Shown here in pieces: positions 23,583-31,507 of a stretch of 44,797 bases of DNA (positions within the stretch are counted from its first letter, which is position 1; each line of letters starts with the position of its first letter). The translations under genes were made by a program, and so were the position numbers. The notes beneath the pieces were generated by a model that was given only the letters and a program-made list of their open reading frames with translations, was not told the origin of the DNA and did not search any database. The stretch is from CAZWCX01 sp964632945 (GTDB lineage: Bacteria; Planctomycetota; MHYJ01; WSZJ01; CAZWCX01), in assembly GCA_964632945.1 (NCBI GenBank), contig CAZWCX010000055.1:1-44797 (forward strand). The letters are read 5' to 3'.

Positions 23583-26155
23583 GTCGTGCCGTCGGCGGCC
23601 TCACCCCCGTCCGGGTCGTCCGAATCCGGCACCCGCAGCCGCCGCGCCTCCGTCCGTTTGCCGGCGATTCGCACCGCCACGATGGTGATCGGCAGCGTCA
23701 CGGTCCCCGACCACTTCTCCCAGGCGGCCAGTTTCCCGGACTGGATCGGCAGCGGCAGGGACTCGAGGGCGACCCCGCCGAATCCGTACAGGTAGGGTTC
23801 CAGCCAGGGCGTGACTTCCGCGGAGAGCGGCCGGCCCGTCGGATCCGCCCCCTTGCGCAGCTTCAGGTCGAGGTGGGGGAACGGGCGCGAGAAATCGCGC
23901 AGCGGCGGAAGAGATTCGAGGATGCGCAGGTACGCCGCCATCGAGTGGAGCAGGTCGTTGACCACCGCGGGGTGTTCGCCCCCGCCCGCGTCGCGCCGAT
24001 ACGCGCGCAGGCTCATGAACGACTTGCCGAGCGCCTTCCAGGCTTCACGAACCTTGCCGGTGCGGAAGGCCGGCAGGACGACTTCTTCCCAGTGTTCGCG
24101 CAGCGTGGAGTAGGATGCGCCCGCGCGGATCGTCAATTCGAGATCCACGGTTCCGGACGCGTAGTCGGTGGTCTCCGTCACGACCGCTTCCCGATACGAC
24201 GACAGTTTCACCTTGCCGACCACGTAGTCGAAATCGCGCAGCAGCAGGCGCTCGTCCGGTCCCAGGGTCTGTACTGCGGTGGAGAGGGCGGTGCGCAGCC
24301 GCCCGAGTTCTTCTTCCACCGTGAGTTCATTCCACTGGCGGGCGGCATAGAAGGCCGGGAGGTCGGCGAGCGCACGCGGCTGATTCAGCAGCATCGCCTC
24401 GCTCGCGCACCCCTCGATCAGGGTCGTTCGCGCCTCGAGCATCCGGTCGACGCCCCCCGACCGTTGGATGCGCACGACGTATCCTTCGCAGGCCTGGAGT
24501 TCCTTGTTCCAGACCGGCGATTTTTCCGAGAACCAGCCGTTGAGTTCGAGCTGCCGGATGAGCAGATCGGGCTCGTACGCGGTCACGCCCCCGTCCAGGA
24601 CCAGCAACAGCTGGCGGCTCCCGAGGGTGCGGAGGAGGGTCGTCTTCTCGAATTTGGGCCGGTTGCTCCGTTCGCCGCGGGTCACCACCGGCGTGCGCGC
24701 CCGCGCATCGTCCAGTCCGAGCGCGGCCTGGAAGGCGGATTCCTCCTCGGCCTCCTTCGCTTCCTGTTCCGCGCCGAGCTCGCGCAGCGAGGCGATCTTC
24801 TCCTGCCACTCCTTGGGTCCGATGAGCATGAAACGCTTGTCGATCTCGAAGTGGGGCTCGACCCCCAGGGCATGTCCCAGGCGCTCGAGGTCGGTCAGGA
24901 GGTCGTCGAAGTCCGCGTACCGGCGATCCGGGTCTTTCTCCAGGCAGCGCATGACCAGCCGGTCCAGGTCGTTCGCGATCGGCAGGGCGCGGAACGACGC
25001 GCTCACCTCCGAGGGGGGCGGCGGCTGATTGAACAGGATTGCCGTGGGCAGCCCCGACAGCGTGGAGCCGTAGAAGGGGTGGCGGTGCGTGAGCATTTCA
25101 TAGAGGGTGAGCCCGAACGAGTAGATGTCCGACCGCGTGTCGAGGACGCGGTCGCCGGCGATCTGTTCGGGCGACATGTACGGAATCGTCCCGACGATTT
25201 CTCCCGCCTGGGTGAGGCGCGATGCCCCGTGCAGCCCCGCGACCGTGGCGGGATTGACCGCGGCGCCCGGGTAGGCGTCGCTCGCCTCGCGCCCCCGTTC
25301 CGCGCCGGGGCGCTTGTGCGTGCCGGTGCCGCTCGCACCCGCCTGGGCCACGAGCTTGAGCGCCTCCACGTTCACGGTCGCCAGGCCGAAGTCGGTGATC
25401 TTGGCGATCCCTTCGCGCGTGATCAGGATGTTCTCGGGCTTGATGTCGCGGTGCACGACGTAGTGGCGCTCCCACGCGTACAGGAGCCCGAAGGCGACCT
25501 GCATGGCGAAGTCCATCACGACGTCGAAGGCGAGCCGGGCGTCGCGCATCCGCGCGCGCAGGCTCTTGCCGTCGACGAATTCGAGGAACAGCAGCGGATA
25601 GTCGCCGTGCCGTCGCGCGAAGTACGCCTGCACGATGTTCGGGTGCCGCTCGGTCAGCCGGATCCAGAGGATGCACTCCTTGAAGAAACGCTCGACGGAG
25701 CCGGAGCGTTCGAGGCAGCGCTTCTGCAGGGACTTGATGGCGACGTCGCGCTGAAGGAGCTGGTCCCACGCGATGTAGACGACTCCCATCCCCCCCGCGC
25801 GGATCTCGCGAATCTGGAACCGGTCGAGGACCGTGGAGCCGATCTTCCACCCCAGTCCGGAGAGCTCCTCCAGCTCCCCGATCGGCTTGGCGGACATGCT
25901 GTCGGCCCCGTCGTCCTCCACGATCGGGACTTCAGTCTCGTGACCTGCGCCGGCGGCGAGACGGGGCCCCGGGACCGGGCCGGTCGCGGTGCCGCTGGAG
26001 ATGGGCTCGAGTTCCGTGACGGAGCCGGACTCGAGGGAGGGAACGGCAACCGGCTTCCCGCACTGCGGGCAGGGGTAGGCGGGCGCTCCGCGCGCGCCGG
26101 CCGTTGGGCGGCCGGTCGATCCGGGTTCGAATTCGCAGCCGCAGGGGCAACGCAA
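23579..26155 (-). CDS. Zinc-ribbon Ser/Thr protein kinase with expanded activation segment
   Basis: The 858-residue soluble protein begins with a zinc ribbon (CPCGC at residues 3-7, CPQC at 29-32). The kinase domain spans about 111-410: glycine loop RAGGMGVVY, Lys141 in VAIKSL, Glu160, HRDIKPEN (His235-Asp237) and DFG at 255-257. SPEQ at 328-331 and DIYSFGLTLYEML complete it, and all catalytic residues are present. The first glycine of the GxGxxG loop is Arg. The segment from DFG to SPE is about 76 residues, some 45 longer than usual, and is Gly/Ala/Arg-rich. Residues about 420-858 have no membrane helix and match no family I know. The start is TTG at 26155, with GGAG 8 nt upstream and a promoter about 24 nt before it. 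Confidence 0.9.
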   Translation of the reverse strand: MRCPCGCEFEPGSTGRPTAGARGAPAYPCPQCGKPVAVPSLESGSVTELEPISSGTATGPVPGPRLAAGAGHETEVPIVEDDGADSMSAKPIGELEELSGLGWKIGSTVLDRFQIREIRAGGMGVVYIAWDQLLQRDVAIKSLQKRCLERSGSVERFFKECILWIRLTERHPNIVQAYFARRHGDYPLLFLEFVDGKSLRARMRDARLAFDVVMDFAMQVAFGLLYAWERHYVVHRDIKPENILITREGIAKITDFGLATVNVEALKLVAQAGASGTGTHKRPGAERGREASDAYPGAAVNPATVAGLHGASRLTQAGEIVGTIPYMSPEQIAGDRVLDTRSDIYSFGLTLYEMLTHRHPFYGSTLSGLPTAILFNQPPPPSEVSASFRALPIANDLDRLVMRCLEKDPDRRYADFDDLLTDLERLGHALGVEPHFEIDKRFMLIGPKEWQEKIASLRELGAEQEAKEAEEESAFQAALGLDDARARTPVVTRGERSNRPKFEKTTLLRTLGSRQLLLVLDGGVTAYEPDLLIRQLELNGWFSEKSPVWNKELQACEGYVVRIQRSGGVDRMLEARTTLIEGCASEAMLLNQPRALADLPAFYAARQWNELTVEEELGRLRTALSTAVQTLGPDERLLLRDFDYVVGKVKLSSYREAVVTETTDYASGTVDLELTIRAGASYSTLREHWEEVVLPAFRTGKVREAWKALGKSFMSLRAYRRDAGGGEHPAVVNDLLHSMAAYLRILESLPPLRDFSRPFPHLDLKLRKGADPTGRPLSAEVTPWLEPYLYGFGGVALESLPLPIQSGKLAAWEKWSGTVTLPITIVAVRIAGKRTEARRLRVPDSDDPDGGEAADGTT

Positions 26156-26185
26156 GAGCCGATCTCCGATGGAGATGCAGACATG

Positions 26186-26214
26186 ATCTTAGGGGGCGCG
26201 AAGCAGGGCGTCAA
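26186..26214 (-). promoter_or_regulatory. Promoter of the kinase-lipid kinase unit
   Basis: Minus-strand TTGACG (26209-26214), 17-base spacer, TAAGAT (26186-26191). The predicted leader to the TTG start is only about 24 nt, which supports that start. Confidence 0.75.
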
Positions 26215-26319
26215 GCGACGTTTCTGTGGCGGTCGTTTCGGAGCTCCGCTAGGATCCTCCGGGACACGCGGCGAGGGCCGCACGACTGAGGCGGGGGCAA
26301 ACCCGGAGGAGGGGCGAAG

Positions 26320-27180
26320 GTGCGGGAAATCATCATCCGACCGTTCCAGGACCTGGCGGATTATCGCGCGTGCGAAGAACTGCAACAGGCCGTCTGGAAA
26401 TTCCCCGACCGGGAGATCGTTCCCGTCAACGAACTCATCGGGGTGAAGCGGAGCCAAGGCCTGCTGCTCGGTGCGTTCCTCGGACGTCGCATGGTCGGCT
26501 TCGTCTTCGGCATGCACGGGGTACACGACCCCGGGACGCCGCAGCCCCACGGGCGGGTCTTTCACGTATCGAGGATGCTGGCGGTGCTCTCGGAGCTGCA
26601 GGGTCAGGAGATCGGCTACCACCTCAAGGCGGCCCAGAGAACCTGGTGCCTGCAGCGCGGCGTGGAGCACGCCTGCTGGACGTTCGATCCTCTGCAGGCC
26701 GGGAACGCGCACTTCAACGTCTCCAAGCTCGGCGCCACGTCTTCGACCTACCTGGTCAACGTATACGGGACTTCGCGCAGCGTCCTCAACGCGGGGATGG
26801 AGACCGACCGACTGCAGGTCGACTGGGTACTGGCCTCGGCCGGCGTACGGGCGCGGATGGACGGCGGATCGGTCCGTCCCCAGGCGTGGCGGCAGTATGA
26901 CGACATCGCCTGGGCCAATCGCTGTCGCGGCGGAGCGGGCGGCCGATTGGTGCCGTCCGGAGCCGCGAAACCGGCGCGCCGGCCGCGCGTGGCCGTGGAG
27001 ATCCCGCCCAACATCAACGAGATCATGCGCGGCGACCTGGCGCTCGCCCACCGGTGGCGCCGGCACGTTCGCGCGCTCCTGCAGAACTACTTCCGGCTCG
27101 GATTCCGGATCACGGACTTCGTTTGCACCCCGAGGGACGGGCGCGAGGCCATGGCGTACGTCCTCGAGCGGATCCGATAG
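26320..27180 (+). CDS. GNAT-superfamily protein, COG3375-like
   Basis: The 286-residue soluble protein starts IIIRPFQDLADYRACEELQQ, the common opening of GNAT acyltransferases. It continues with GLLLGAFLGRRMVGFVFGMHG and HVSRMLAVLSELQGQEIGYHLKAA, where the acyl-CoA binding loop is degenerate (QGQEIG). The block WTFDPLQAGNAHFNVSKLGA is typical of the COG3375 group of predicted acetyltransferases, whose substrate is unknown. The C-terminal third (IPPNINEIMRGD, WRRHVRALLQNYFRLGF) is characteristic of that group. The start is GTG with GGAGGAGG about 10 nt upstream. It is divergent from the kinase unit and stands alone before the ATP synthase operon. Confidence 0.78.
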   Translation: MREIIIRPFQDLADYRACEELQQAVWKFPDREIVPVNELIGVKRSQGLLLGAFLGRRMVGFVFGMHGVHDPGTPQPHGRVFHVSRMLAVLSELQGQEIGYHLKAAQRTWCLQRGVEHACWTFDPLQAGNAHFNVSKLGATSSTYLVNVYGTSRSVLNAGMETDRLQVDWVLASAGVRARMDGGSVRPQAWRQYDDIAWANRCRGGAGGRLVPSGAAKPARRPRVAVEIPPNINEIMRGDLALAHRWRRHVRALLQNYFRLGFRITDFVCTPRDGREAMAYVLERIR

Positions 27181-27655
27181 CGGACGGGGGCGGGATCCGC
27201 GCAATCGGGGAGGCGGTTTGGACGGGCATTCGGATCGCAGGGAGCGCGGGAGCCGGCGCCTCCCGGGGCCGCCGGGCGGCGCCGATCCGCGGCGTCCCGG
27301 GGGGCCGCCGGAGAAGCGCGGAGCCGGGACCCCGGACGTTCGCGAGCGCGGCTTCGCCGGGCCACCCCCCGCGGGAGTGGGCGACCCCGGGCGGGTGGGG
27401 AGCGGTGCGCCGGGGGTGGATCCTCCGGGCCACGCGGGGTTCGGGAGATACGGGGCAGGGTGCCTCCCGCGCGGAGGTGCCGCGAATGCAGAACGTGCGC
27501 AGCGCCCTGTCCCGCGCCGGTCGTCCCCCGTCCGGGAGCCCTCCGGGCCCCCGTCCGCAACCTGGGATTGATGCAACTCACGCCGCCCATGGAGGCTGTG
27601 CCGGAGGCGGGATTTCGGCGCGGTCTCGGCCCCGTTCGCAGTCCGGCGAAATTGC
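27181..27655. other. Very GC-rich spacer upstream of the ATP synthase operon
   Basis: About 475 bases with even higher GC content by eye than the neighbouring genes and several self-complementary G/C blocks. No open frame looks like protein, and no known RNA gene could be recognised. It ends at the operon promoter. Confidence 0.4.
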
Positions 27656-27683
27656 TTGACTTGGTTTTCGACCTTGATATAGT
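27656..27683 (+). promoter_or_regulatory. Promoter of the ATP synthase operon
   Basis: TTGACT (27656-27661), 16-base spacer, TATAGT (27678-27683), lying in a locally AT-richer patch after a GC-dense region. Predicted start near 27690, about 45 nt before atpZ. Confidence 0.8.
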
Positions 27684-27734
27684 GCGCACCGCTTCGGGGG
27701 TGCGAAGAGCCCGTAACGCAAGGGTCCAAGCGGC

Positions 27735-28001
27735 TTGCGACTCGACAAGGAGACCCAAAGCGCCCTTCGATCCCTCGCTGCGCTGGGGCACATCGGCTTC
27801 GTCCTCGGCGGCTCGGTTCTGCTCGGGTGGTGGATCGGCCGGTGGTGCGACGGGAAGTTCGGCACCGACCCCTGGCTCTCGGTCGTCGGCATGCTCGTAT
27901 TCCTCGCCGGCGGCGCATTCGAGTGCTGGCGGCTGCTGAAGCCGCTCATGACGGAAGACGTGAAGCATGACGCAACCCGCGATGGACCGCCAAAGCGATG
28001 A
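27735..28001 (+). CDS. atpZ: AtpZ/AtpI-type ATP synthase accessory protein
   Basis: This 88-residue protein has two membrane helices (HIGFVLGGSVLLGWWIGRW and WLSVVGMLVFLAGGAFECW) with an acidic/basic loop, followed by a charged tail. This is the AtpZ (AtpQ/AtpI-like) pattern found at the head of F1Fo operons, where the pair AtpZ/AtpI is thought to assist c-ring assembly or Mg2+/Ca2+ movement. The start is TTG (27735) with a weak AAGGG upstream; no better in-frame start precedes the first helix. It overlaps atpI by 35 bases. Confidence 0.82.
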   Translation: MRLDKETQSALRSLAALGHIGFVLGGSVLLGWWIGRWCDGKFGTDPWLSVVGMLVFLAGGAFECWRLLKPLMTEDVKHDATRDGPPKR

Positions 28002-28401
28002 CGGCTTTGCGGTTCGCGTGATGGCCACCTCGGCCGCGGTGGGGGGCGTGTTTCTCGTCTTTCTGCTCCTCCAGTTCTCCCCCGGGGTCGCGGCCGGCTT
28101 CCTCCTCGGTATGGTGGTCGGTCTGCTGGCCTTCTGGGCCTGGAATCTCCTGGTCTGGAAGGTGATCCGCCAGGATCGCGAAACCGTGCGCGCCCACGCG
28201 ATGGCCTGGGTTGCCGGGGTCACGATTCTCAAGCTCCCGGTCCTCGGCGGTCTCCTCGCCTTCGGCATCCTCTATCTCGAAGTCGATCTCTTCGCCCTCG
28301 CGGGGGGCGTCTCGCTGGTTCCGGCCGTGGTCGTTCTCAAGATTCTCGGCCGCTCGATGTTCAACGGCCCGCGCAAGGTGATCGGCGGGCAAGTGATCTG
28401 A
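27967..28401 (+). CDS. atpI: ATP synthase subunit I family protein
   Basis: The 144-residue protein has four membrane helices: VMATSAAVGGVFLVFLLLQF, VAAGFLLGMVVGLLAFWAW, AWVAGVTILKLPVLGGLLAF and ALAGGVSLVPAVVVLKILG. Size, helix number and position between atpZ and atpB are those of AtpI, which helps assemble the c-ring in several bacteria. The ATG lies inside the end of atpZ, so the two are translationally coupled. Sequence conservation in this family is low, so the name rests on topology and position. Confidence 0.8.
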   Translation: MTQPAMDRQSDDGFAVRVMATSAAVGGVFLVFLLLQFSPGVAAGFLLGMVVGLLAFWAWNLLVWKVIRQDRETVRAHAMAWVAGVTILKLPVLGGLLAFGILYLEVDLFALAGGVSLVPAVVVLKILGRSMFNGPRKVIGGQVI

Positions 28402-28417
28402 ACGGGAGGGGTTGGGA

Positions 28418-29308
28418 ATGGCCAAGGAAGGCGAACTCGAACTGCATTTCGAGGTGCCGAGCTTCTTTGACCTCGTGGGCATTCACCACGACGCCAAATT
28501 CCTCGGCCTCGAGCTGCTGTATTGGATGCCCTTCCTCATGGCCGTGATCGTCGGCTACGGCCTCGTGTGGATGTCCAAGAAGGCGACCCGCCGGCTCGAA
28601 CGCGTCCCCGATCCCTACCAGTCCTTCATCGAAATCCTCGTCACCGGCCTGAAGGACTTCCTGCACGGGCTCCTGGGGAAGCAGGCGCCACGCTACGTGC
28701 CCTTCCTGGGCTCCCTGTTTCTCTTCATTCTCCTCAACAACTACTCGGCGATCCTGCCGGGAATGCACGCCGCCACGTCGAAGCTGAGCACCACCGCCGC
28801 GCTCGCCCTGATCGTCTTCTTCGTCACCCAGTACGAAGGCGTCCGGGCCCATGGCCTCAAGGGCTACCTTGGCCACTTCATGGGCGAGCCGCGCTGGCTG
28901 TTCCCGATCATGCTTCCCATCCACCTTCTCGGTGAGGTGGCGCGGCCGCTGTCGCTGTCCTTGCGTCTATTCGGGAACATCATGGGCGAGGATACCCTCG
29001 TCGCCGTGATCGTCTTCCTCTCGGTGTTCGTCTTCTCCATGATCGGGATTCCGATTCCGCTGCAATTCCCGGCCTATCTGCTGGCGTTCCTCGCCGGCGC
29101 CATTCAGGCGCTCGTATTCACTTTGCTCTCGGCCGTGTACATCGGCGGGGCGGTGGGCGCGTTCGACGAGGGACACGGGGAAGAACACGGGGAGGGGCAC
29201 GGCCACGGCGAACACGAGGCCGCGGGGCACGGTCATGCCGCATTGCCCCACGGGGATGCCCACGCCCACGCCGCGGCCCCCGCGGCCGGACATGCGAAGG
29301 CCCACTAG
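28418..29308 (+). CDS. atpB: ATP synthase Fo subunit a, with histidine-rich tail
   Basis: Subunit a provides the two half-channels for protons next to the c-ring. The 296-residue product has the hydrophobic helices of the family and the essential arginine in LSLSLRLFGNIMGED, plus AFLAGAIQALVFTLLSAVYI at the last helix. The final 47 residues after that helix form a tail with 12 histidines mixed with Gly, Glu and Ala (for example GHGEEHGEGHGHGEHE), which is not part of the standard subunit. ATG 28418 has GGGAGGGG 6-8 nt upstream; a TTG two codons earlier overlaps this site. The function of the tail is unknown; metal or proton buffering is possible but not shown. Confidence 0.95.
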   Translation: MAKEGELELHFEVPSFFDLVGIHHDAKFLGLELLYWMPFLMAVIVGYGLVWMSKKATRRLERVPDPYQSFIEILVTGLKDFLHGLLGKQAPRYVPFLGSLFLFILLNNYSAILPGMHAATSKLSTTAALALIVFFVTQYEGVRAHGLKGYLGHFMGEPRWLFPIMLPIHLLGEVARPLSLSLRLFGNIMGEDTLVAVIVFLSVFVFSMIGIPIPLQFPAYLLAFLAGAIQALVFTLLSAVYIGGAVGAFDEGHGEEHGEGHGHGEHEAAGHGHAALPHGDAHAHAAAPAAGHAKAH

Positions 29309-29393
29309 CGTCGGATCGTAACCAAATCCCGGACCTGCGGGATCCCGCCGGGCCGGGGAGTGAAGAAACCGCAAGGGAATTGGAGGTGTCGAC

Positions 29394-29660
29394 ATGGAAA
29401 ACTATCTGGGTTACCTGGCCCTCGCCACCGGTCTCGGTCTCGCGTTGGCGGCCATCGGTTCGGCGATCGGTCTCGGCTGGTCGATCCGCTCCGCCGTCGA
29501 AGCGACCGCGCGCCAGCCCGAAGCGGCCGGCACGATCCGCGTGACGCTGCTCGCCGGCGGCGCGCTGATCGAAGCGCTCACCATCTACTCGCTGATCATC
29601 GCGTTCGTGCTCGCCGGCAAGCTGCCGGCGGCCGCCGACATCATCAGCAAGCTCAAGTAA
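29394..29660 (+). CDS. atpE: ATP synthase Fo subunit c, proton type
   Basis: The 88-residue hairpin has two membrane helices joined by the conserved loop ARQPEA (Arg40-Gln41-Pro42). The ion-carrying carboxylate is Glu60 in AGGALIEALTIYSL. The positions that bind Na+ in sodium-type rings (Gln in helix 1, Ser/Thr after the Glu) are Leu and Ala here, so the ring should carry protons. GGAGGTG lies before the ATG. Standard length; nothing odd. Confidence 0.97.
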   Translation: MENYLGYLALATGLGLALAAIGSAIGLGWSIRSAVEATARQPEAAGTIRVTLLAGGALIEALTIYSLIIAFVLAGKLPAAADIISKLK

Positions 29661-29762
29661 CCGGTCGCGACACCGCCGGTTCTCGGCGGCTGCGCCGGGC
29701 GCACCCCGGCGCAGCCGTGCGGCGGACCCGTTCGCCAGACCCTCGACGGGAGTGGGATCGAC

Positions 29763-30768
29763 ATGGACCTCAGCGGCCCTCCCTTCTTCTTCAGCTTCAC
29801 CGTGATGTTGCTGCAGGGAGCGGGCTTCCTCGTCTTCTACAGCATCCTGCGCAAGCACCTCTTCGGGCGCGTGCTCTCGTTCCTTCACTACCGCGCGGAA
29901 GAGATCTCGCAGCGAACGTCCGACGTGGAAGAACGCAACCAGGTCGTCCAGAAACGCGCGGGCGTCTACCAGGCCGGTGTCGCGGCGGCGGAAAAGAAGG
30001 CGTATGAAGCGATGCAGGGCGTCGTCCGTGAAGGCCTCGCCAAGCGGACCGAGGCCATCTCCCGGTCCTATGACGAGGCCAGCCGGCTCCTGACCGAATC
30101 GCGCTCGGCCCTGGAACGGGAACGCGAACAGGCCATCGGCGACCTGCGCAAGAGCGTGGACGAGCTTGCCGGCGAGATTCTCCTGCGCCTCAAGAAGCCG
30201 GGCCAGAAGGTGTCGAACGCCTCGCTGATCTCCACGGCCGCATGGCGGCCCCTCCGGTCGGTGGCTGCGGCCGCCGCGGCGGCGGCTCCTTCCGCCCCTG
30301 CCCGAGCGCAGGAGCCGAAGAAGCACGAGGCGAAGCACGAGCCGAAGCACGAGCCGAAGCACGAGCCGAAGCACGAGCCGAAGCACGAGCCGAAGCANNN
30401 NNNNNNNNNNNNNNNNNNNNNNNNNNNNNNNNNNNNNNNNNNNNNNNNNNNNNNNNNNNNNNNNNNNNNNNNNNNNNNNNNNNNNNNNNNNNNNNNNGCA
30501 CGAGCCGAAGCACGAGCCGAAGCACGAGCCGAAGCACGAGCCGAAGCACGAGGCGAAGCACGAGCCGAAGCACGAGCCGAAGCACGAGCCGAAGCACGAG
30601 CCGAAGCACGAGGCGAAGCACGAGGCGAAGCACGAGGCGAAGCCGGCTTCCCCGCCTCCCGCGCCTCCCGCGGCCACCGGCGCGGCCGCGCCGGCCGCCA
30701 AGCCGGACGCCGCCGACGACGACGATGAACTCGGCAAGAAGAAGAAAAAGCGCCGGAAGAAGAAGTAA
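29763..30768 (+). CDS. ATP synthase Fo b-type subunit with long Lys-His-Glu-Pro repeat tail (interrupted by scaffold gap)
   Basis: An N-terminal membrane helix (FFFSFTVMLLQGAGFLVFYS) and a long charged coiled coil (about residues 40-150) identify a b or b' stator subunit. From residue 187 the protein turns into tandem KHEP/KHEA tetrapeptides, then a Pro/Ala stretch, a DDDDE patch and a Lys/Arg-rich end. The 100-base N run (30398-30497) lies inside the repeats, so their true number is unknown; 100 is not a multiple of 3, and reading straight through breaks the frame. The frame on the right side, taken from the repeat itself, ends at TAA 30766-30768. Typical b subunits stop at about 160 residues. 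A second b gene follows directly, so the pair probably forms a b/b' heterodimer. Confidence 0.85.
30321..30639 (+). repeat. 12-bp tandem repeat encoding KHEP/KHEA, with gap inside
   Basis: The unit AAGCACGAGCCG (KHEP), with variant AAGCACGAGGCG (KHEA), is repeated without spacer. Left of the gap there are six units (one KHEA, five KHEP) plus a partial one. Right of it the order is four KHEP (the first partial), one KHEA, four KHEP, three KHEA. The spacing of KHEA units hints at a 60-bp higher-order repeat. DNA copies are nearly identical, including third codon positions, suggesting recent expansion by slippage or recombination. Confidence 0.95.
30398..30497. other. Scaffold gap of 100 N
   Basis: A run of exactly 100 N, the conventional length for a gap of unknown size, lies between identical repeat units. 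The real sequence may be longer or shorter, and the reading frame across it is undefined. Confidence 0.97.
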
Positions 30769-30799
30769 CCTTCGACCCGAATCACACAGCGAGGCAGCC

Positions 30800-31507
30800 A
30801 TGTCGAACGGCACCAGCGCCCGGCAGCGAACGGGAAGTCCGATCGGGATCCGGTCGATCCTCCTGCTCGTGGCGGCCCTCGCGCTGTTGTTCGTCCTGGT
30901 GGCGTCCCCCACGCAGGCCCAGGAGGATCAGCATCACCCGCCGGCGGAAAAGGCGGCGGGAGAGAAGGGCGGGGGCGAGCACCACGGCATGAGTCTGGTC
31001 ACCGCCTGGAAGGCGTTCCTGATCCAGTTGATCGGGTTCGGCGTGCTTCTCGCGGGCTTTGGCTGGCTGGTCTGGCCGTCTCTCTCCAAGTCCCTCCGCG
31101 CGCACGGAGGAGCGATCGCCGATACCTACCGGCGCCTGGACGAAGCGAAGTACGACTCCGACCGTAAGTTGAAGGATCTGGAGAAAAAGCTCGCTGAGCT
31201 TCCGGAGGAGGAGAAGTCCCGCGTGCATGCAGCGGTCGCCGAGGGCGCGCGAATCCGCGACGAAATGGTGCGCGAGGCCGAGGCCCAGGCCGCCCGGATC
31301 GTCGACAAGGCGCGGCGGGAGATCGAGATCGCGCGCGATGCGGCGGTCATCGAGGTGCGTGAAGCGGTCCTGAACCAGGCGCTGCAGGCTGCGGAGGAGC
31401 GGTTGCCCAAGGAAATCGACGTGAAGACGCATCACCAGCTCGTCAACGCGTTCATCCTGGACGTGGAAAAGGCGCGTGAGCTCATCCACAAGGGAGGTCC
31501 GGCGTGA
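30800..31507 (+). CDS. atpF: ATP synthase Fo subunit b with signal-like N-terminus
   Basis: The 235-residue protein starts with a hydrophobic signal-like segment (SILLLVAALALLFVLVASP, then TQAQ). A short His/Glu/Gly-rich stretch follows (QHHPPAEKAAGEKGGGEHHG). Then come the usual b-subunit membrane helix (FLIQLIGFGVLLAGFGWLVW) and a long charged coiled coil ending ERLPKEIDVKTHHQLVNAFI, which is the part that meets subunit delta. Extended N-termini of this type occur on b subunits in some phyla. The ATG at 30800 has GCGAGGC upstream. The last four bases overlap the GTG start of atpH (GTGA). Confidence 0.9.
   Translation: MSNGTSARQRTGSPIGIRSILLLVAALALLFVLVASPTQAQEDQHHPPAEKAAGEKGGGEHHGMSLVTAWKAFLIQLIGFGVLLAGFGWLVWPSLSKSLRAHGGAIADTYRRLDEAKYDSDRKLKDLEKKLAELPEEEKSRVHAAVAEGARIRDEMVREAEAQAARIVDKARREIEIARDAAVIEVREAVLNQALQAAEERLPKEIDVKTHHQLVNAFILDVEKARELIHKGGPA

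Noticed and set aside
29394..29660. Sodium-type c-ring
   Set aside because: The residues that bind Na+ beside Glu60 are Leu and Ala, which fits a proton ring.
30321..30639. 12-bp repeats considered as a CRISPR-like array
   Set aside because: There are no unique spacers; the units are contiguous and in frame with a coding sequence.
30242..31507. A single reading frame running through the N gap into atpF
   Set aside because: It exists only because of the arbitrary gap length; atpF starts at its own ATG at 30800 with a signal-like N-terminus.
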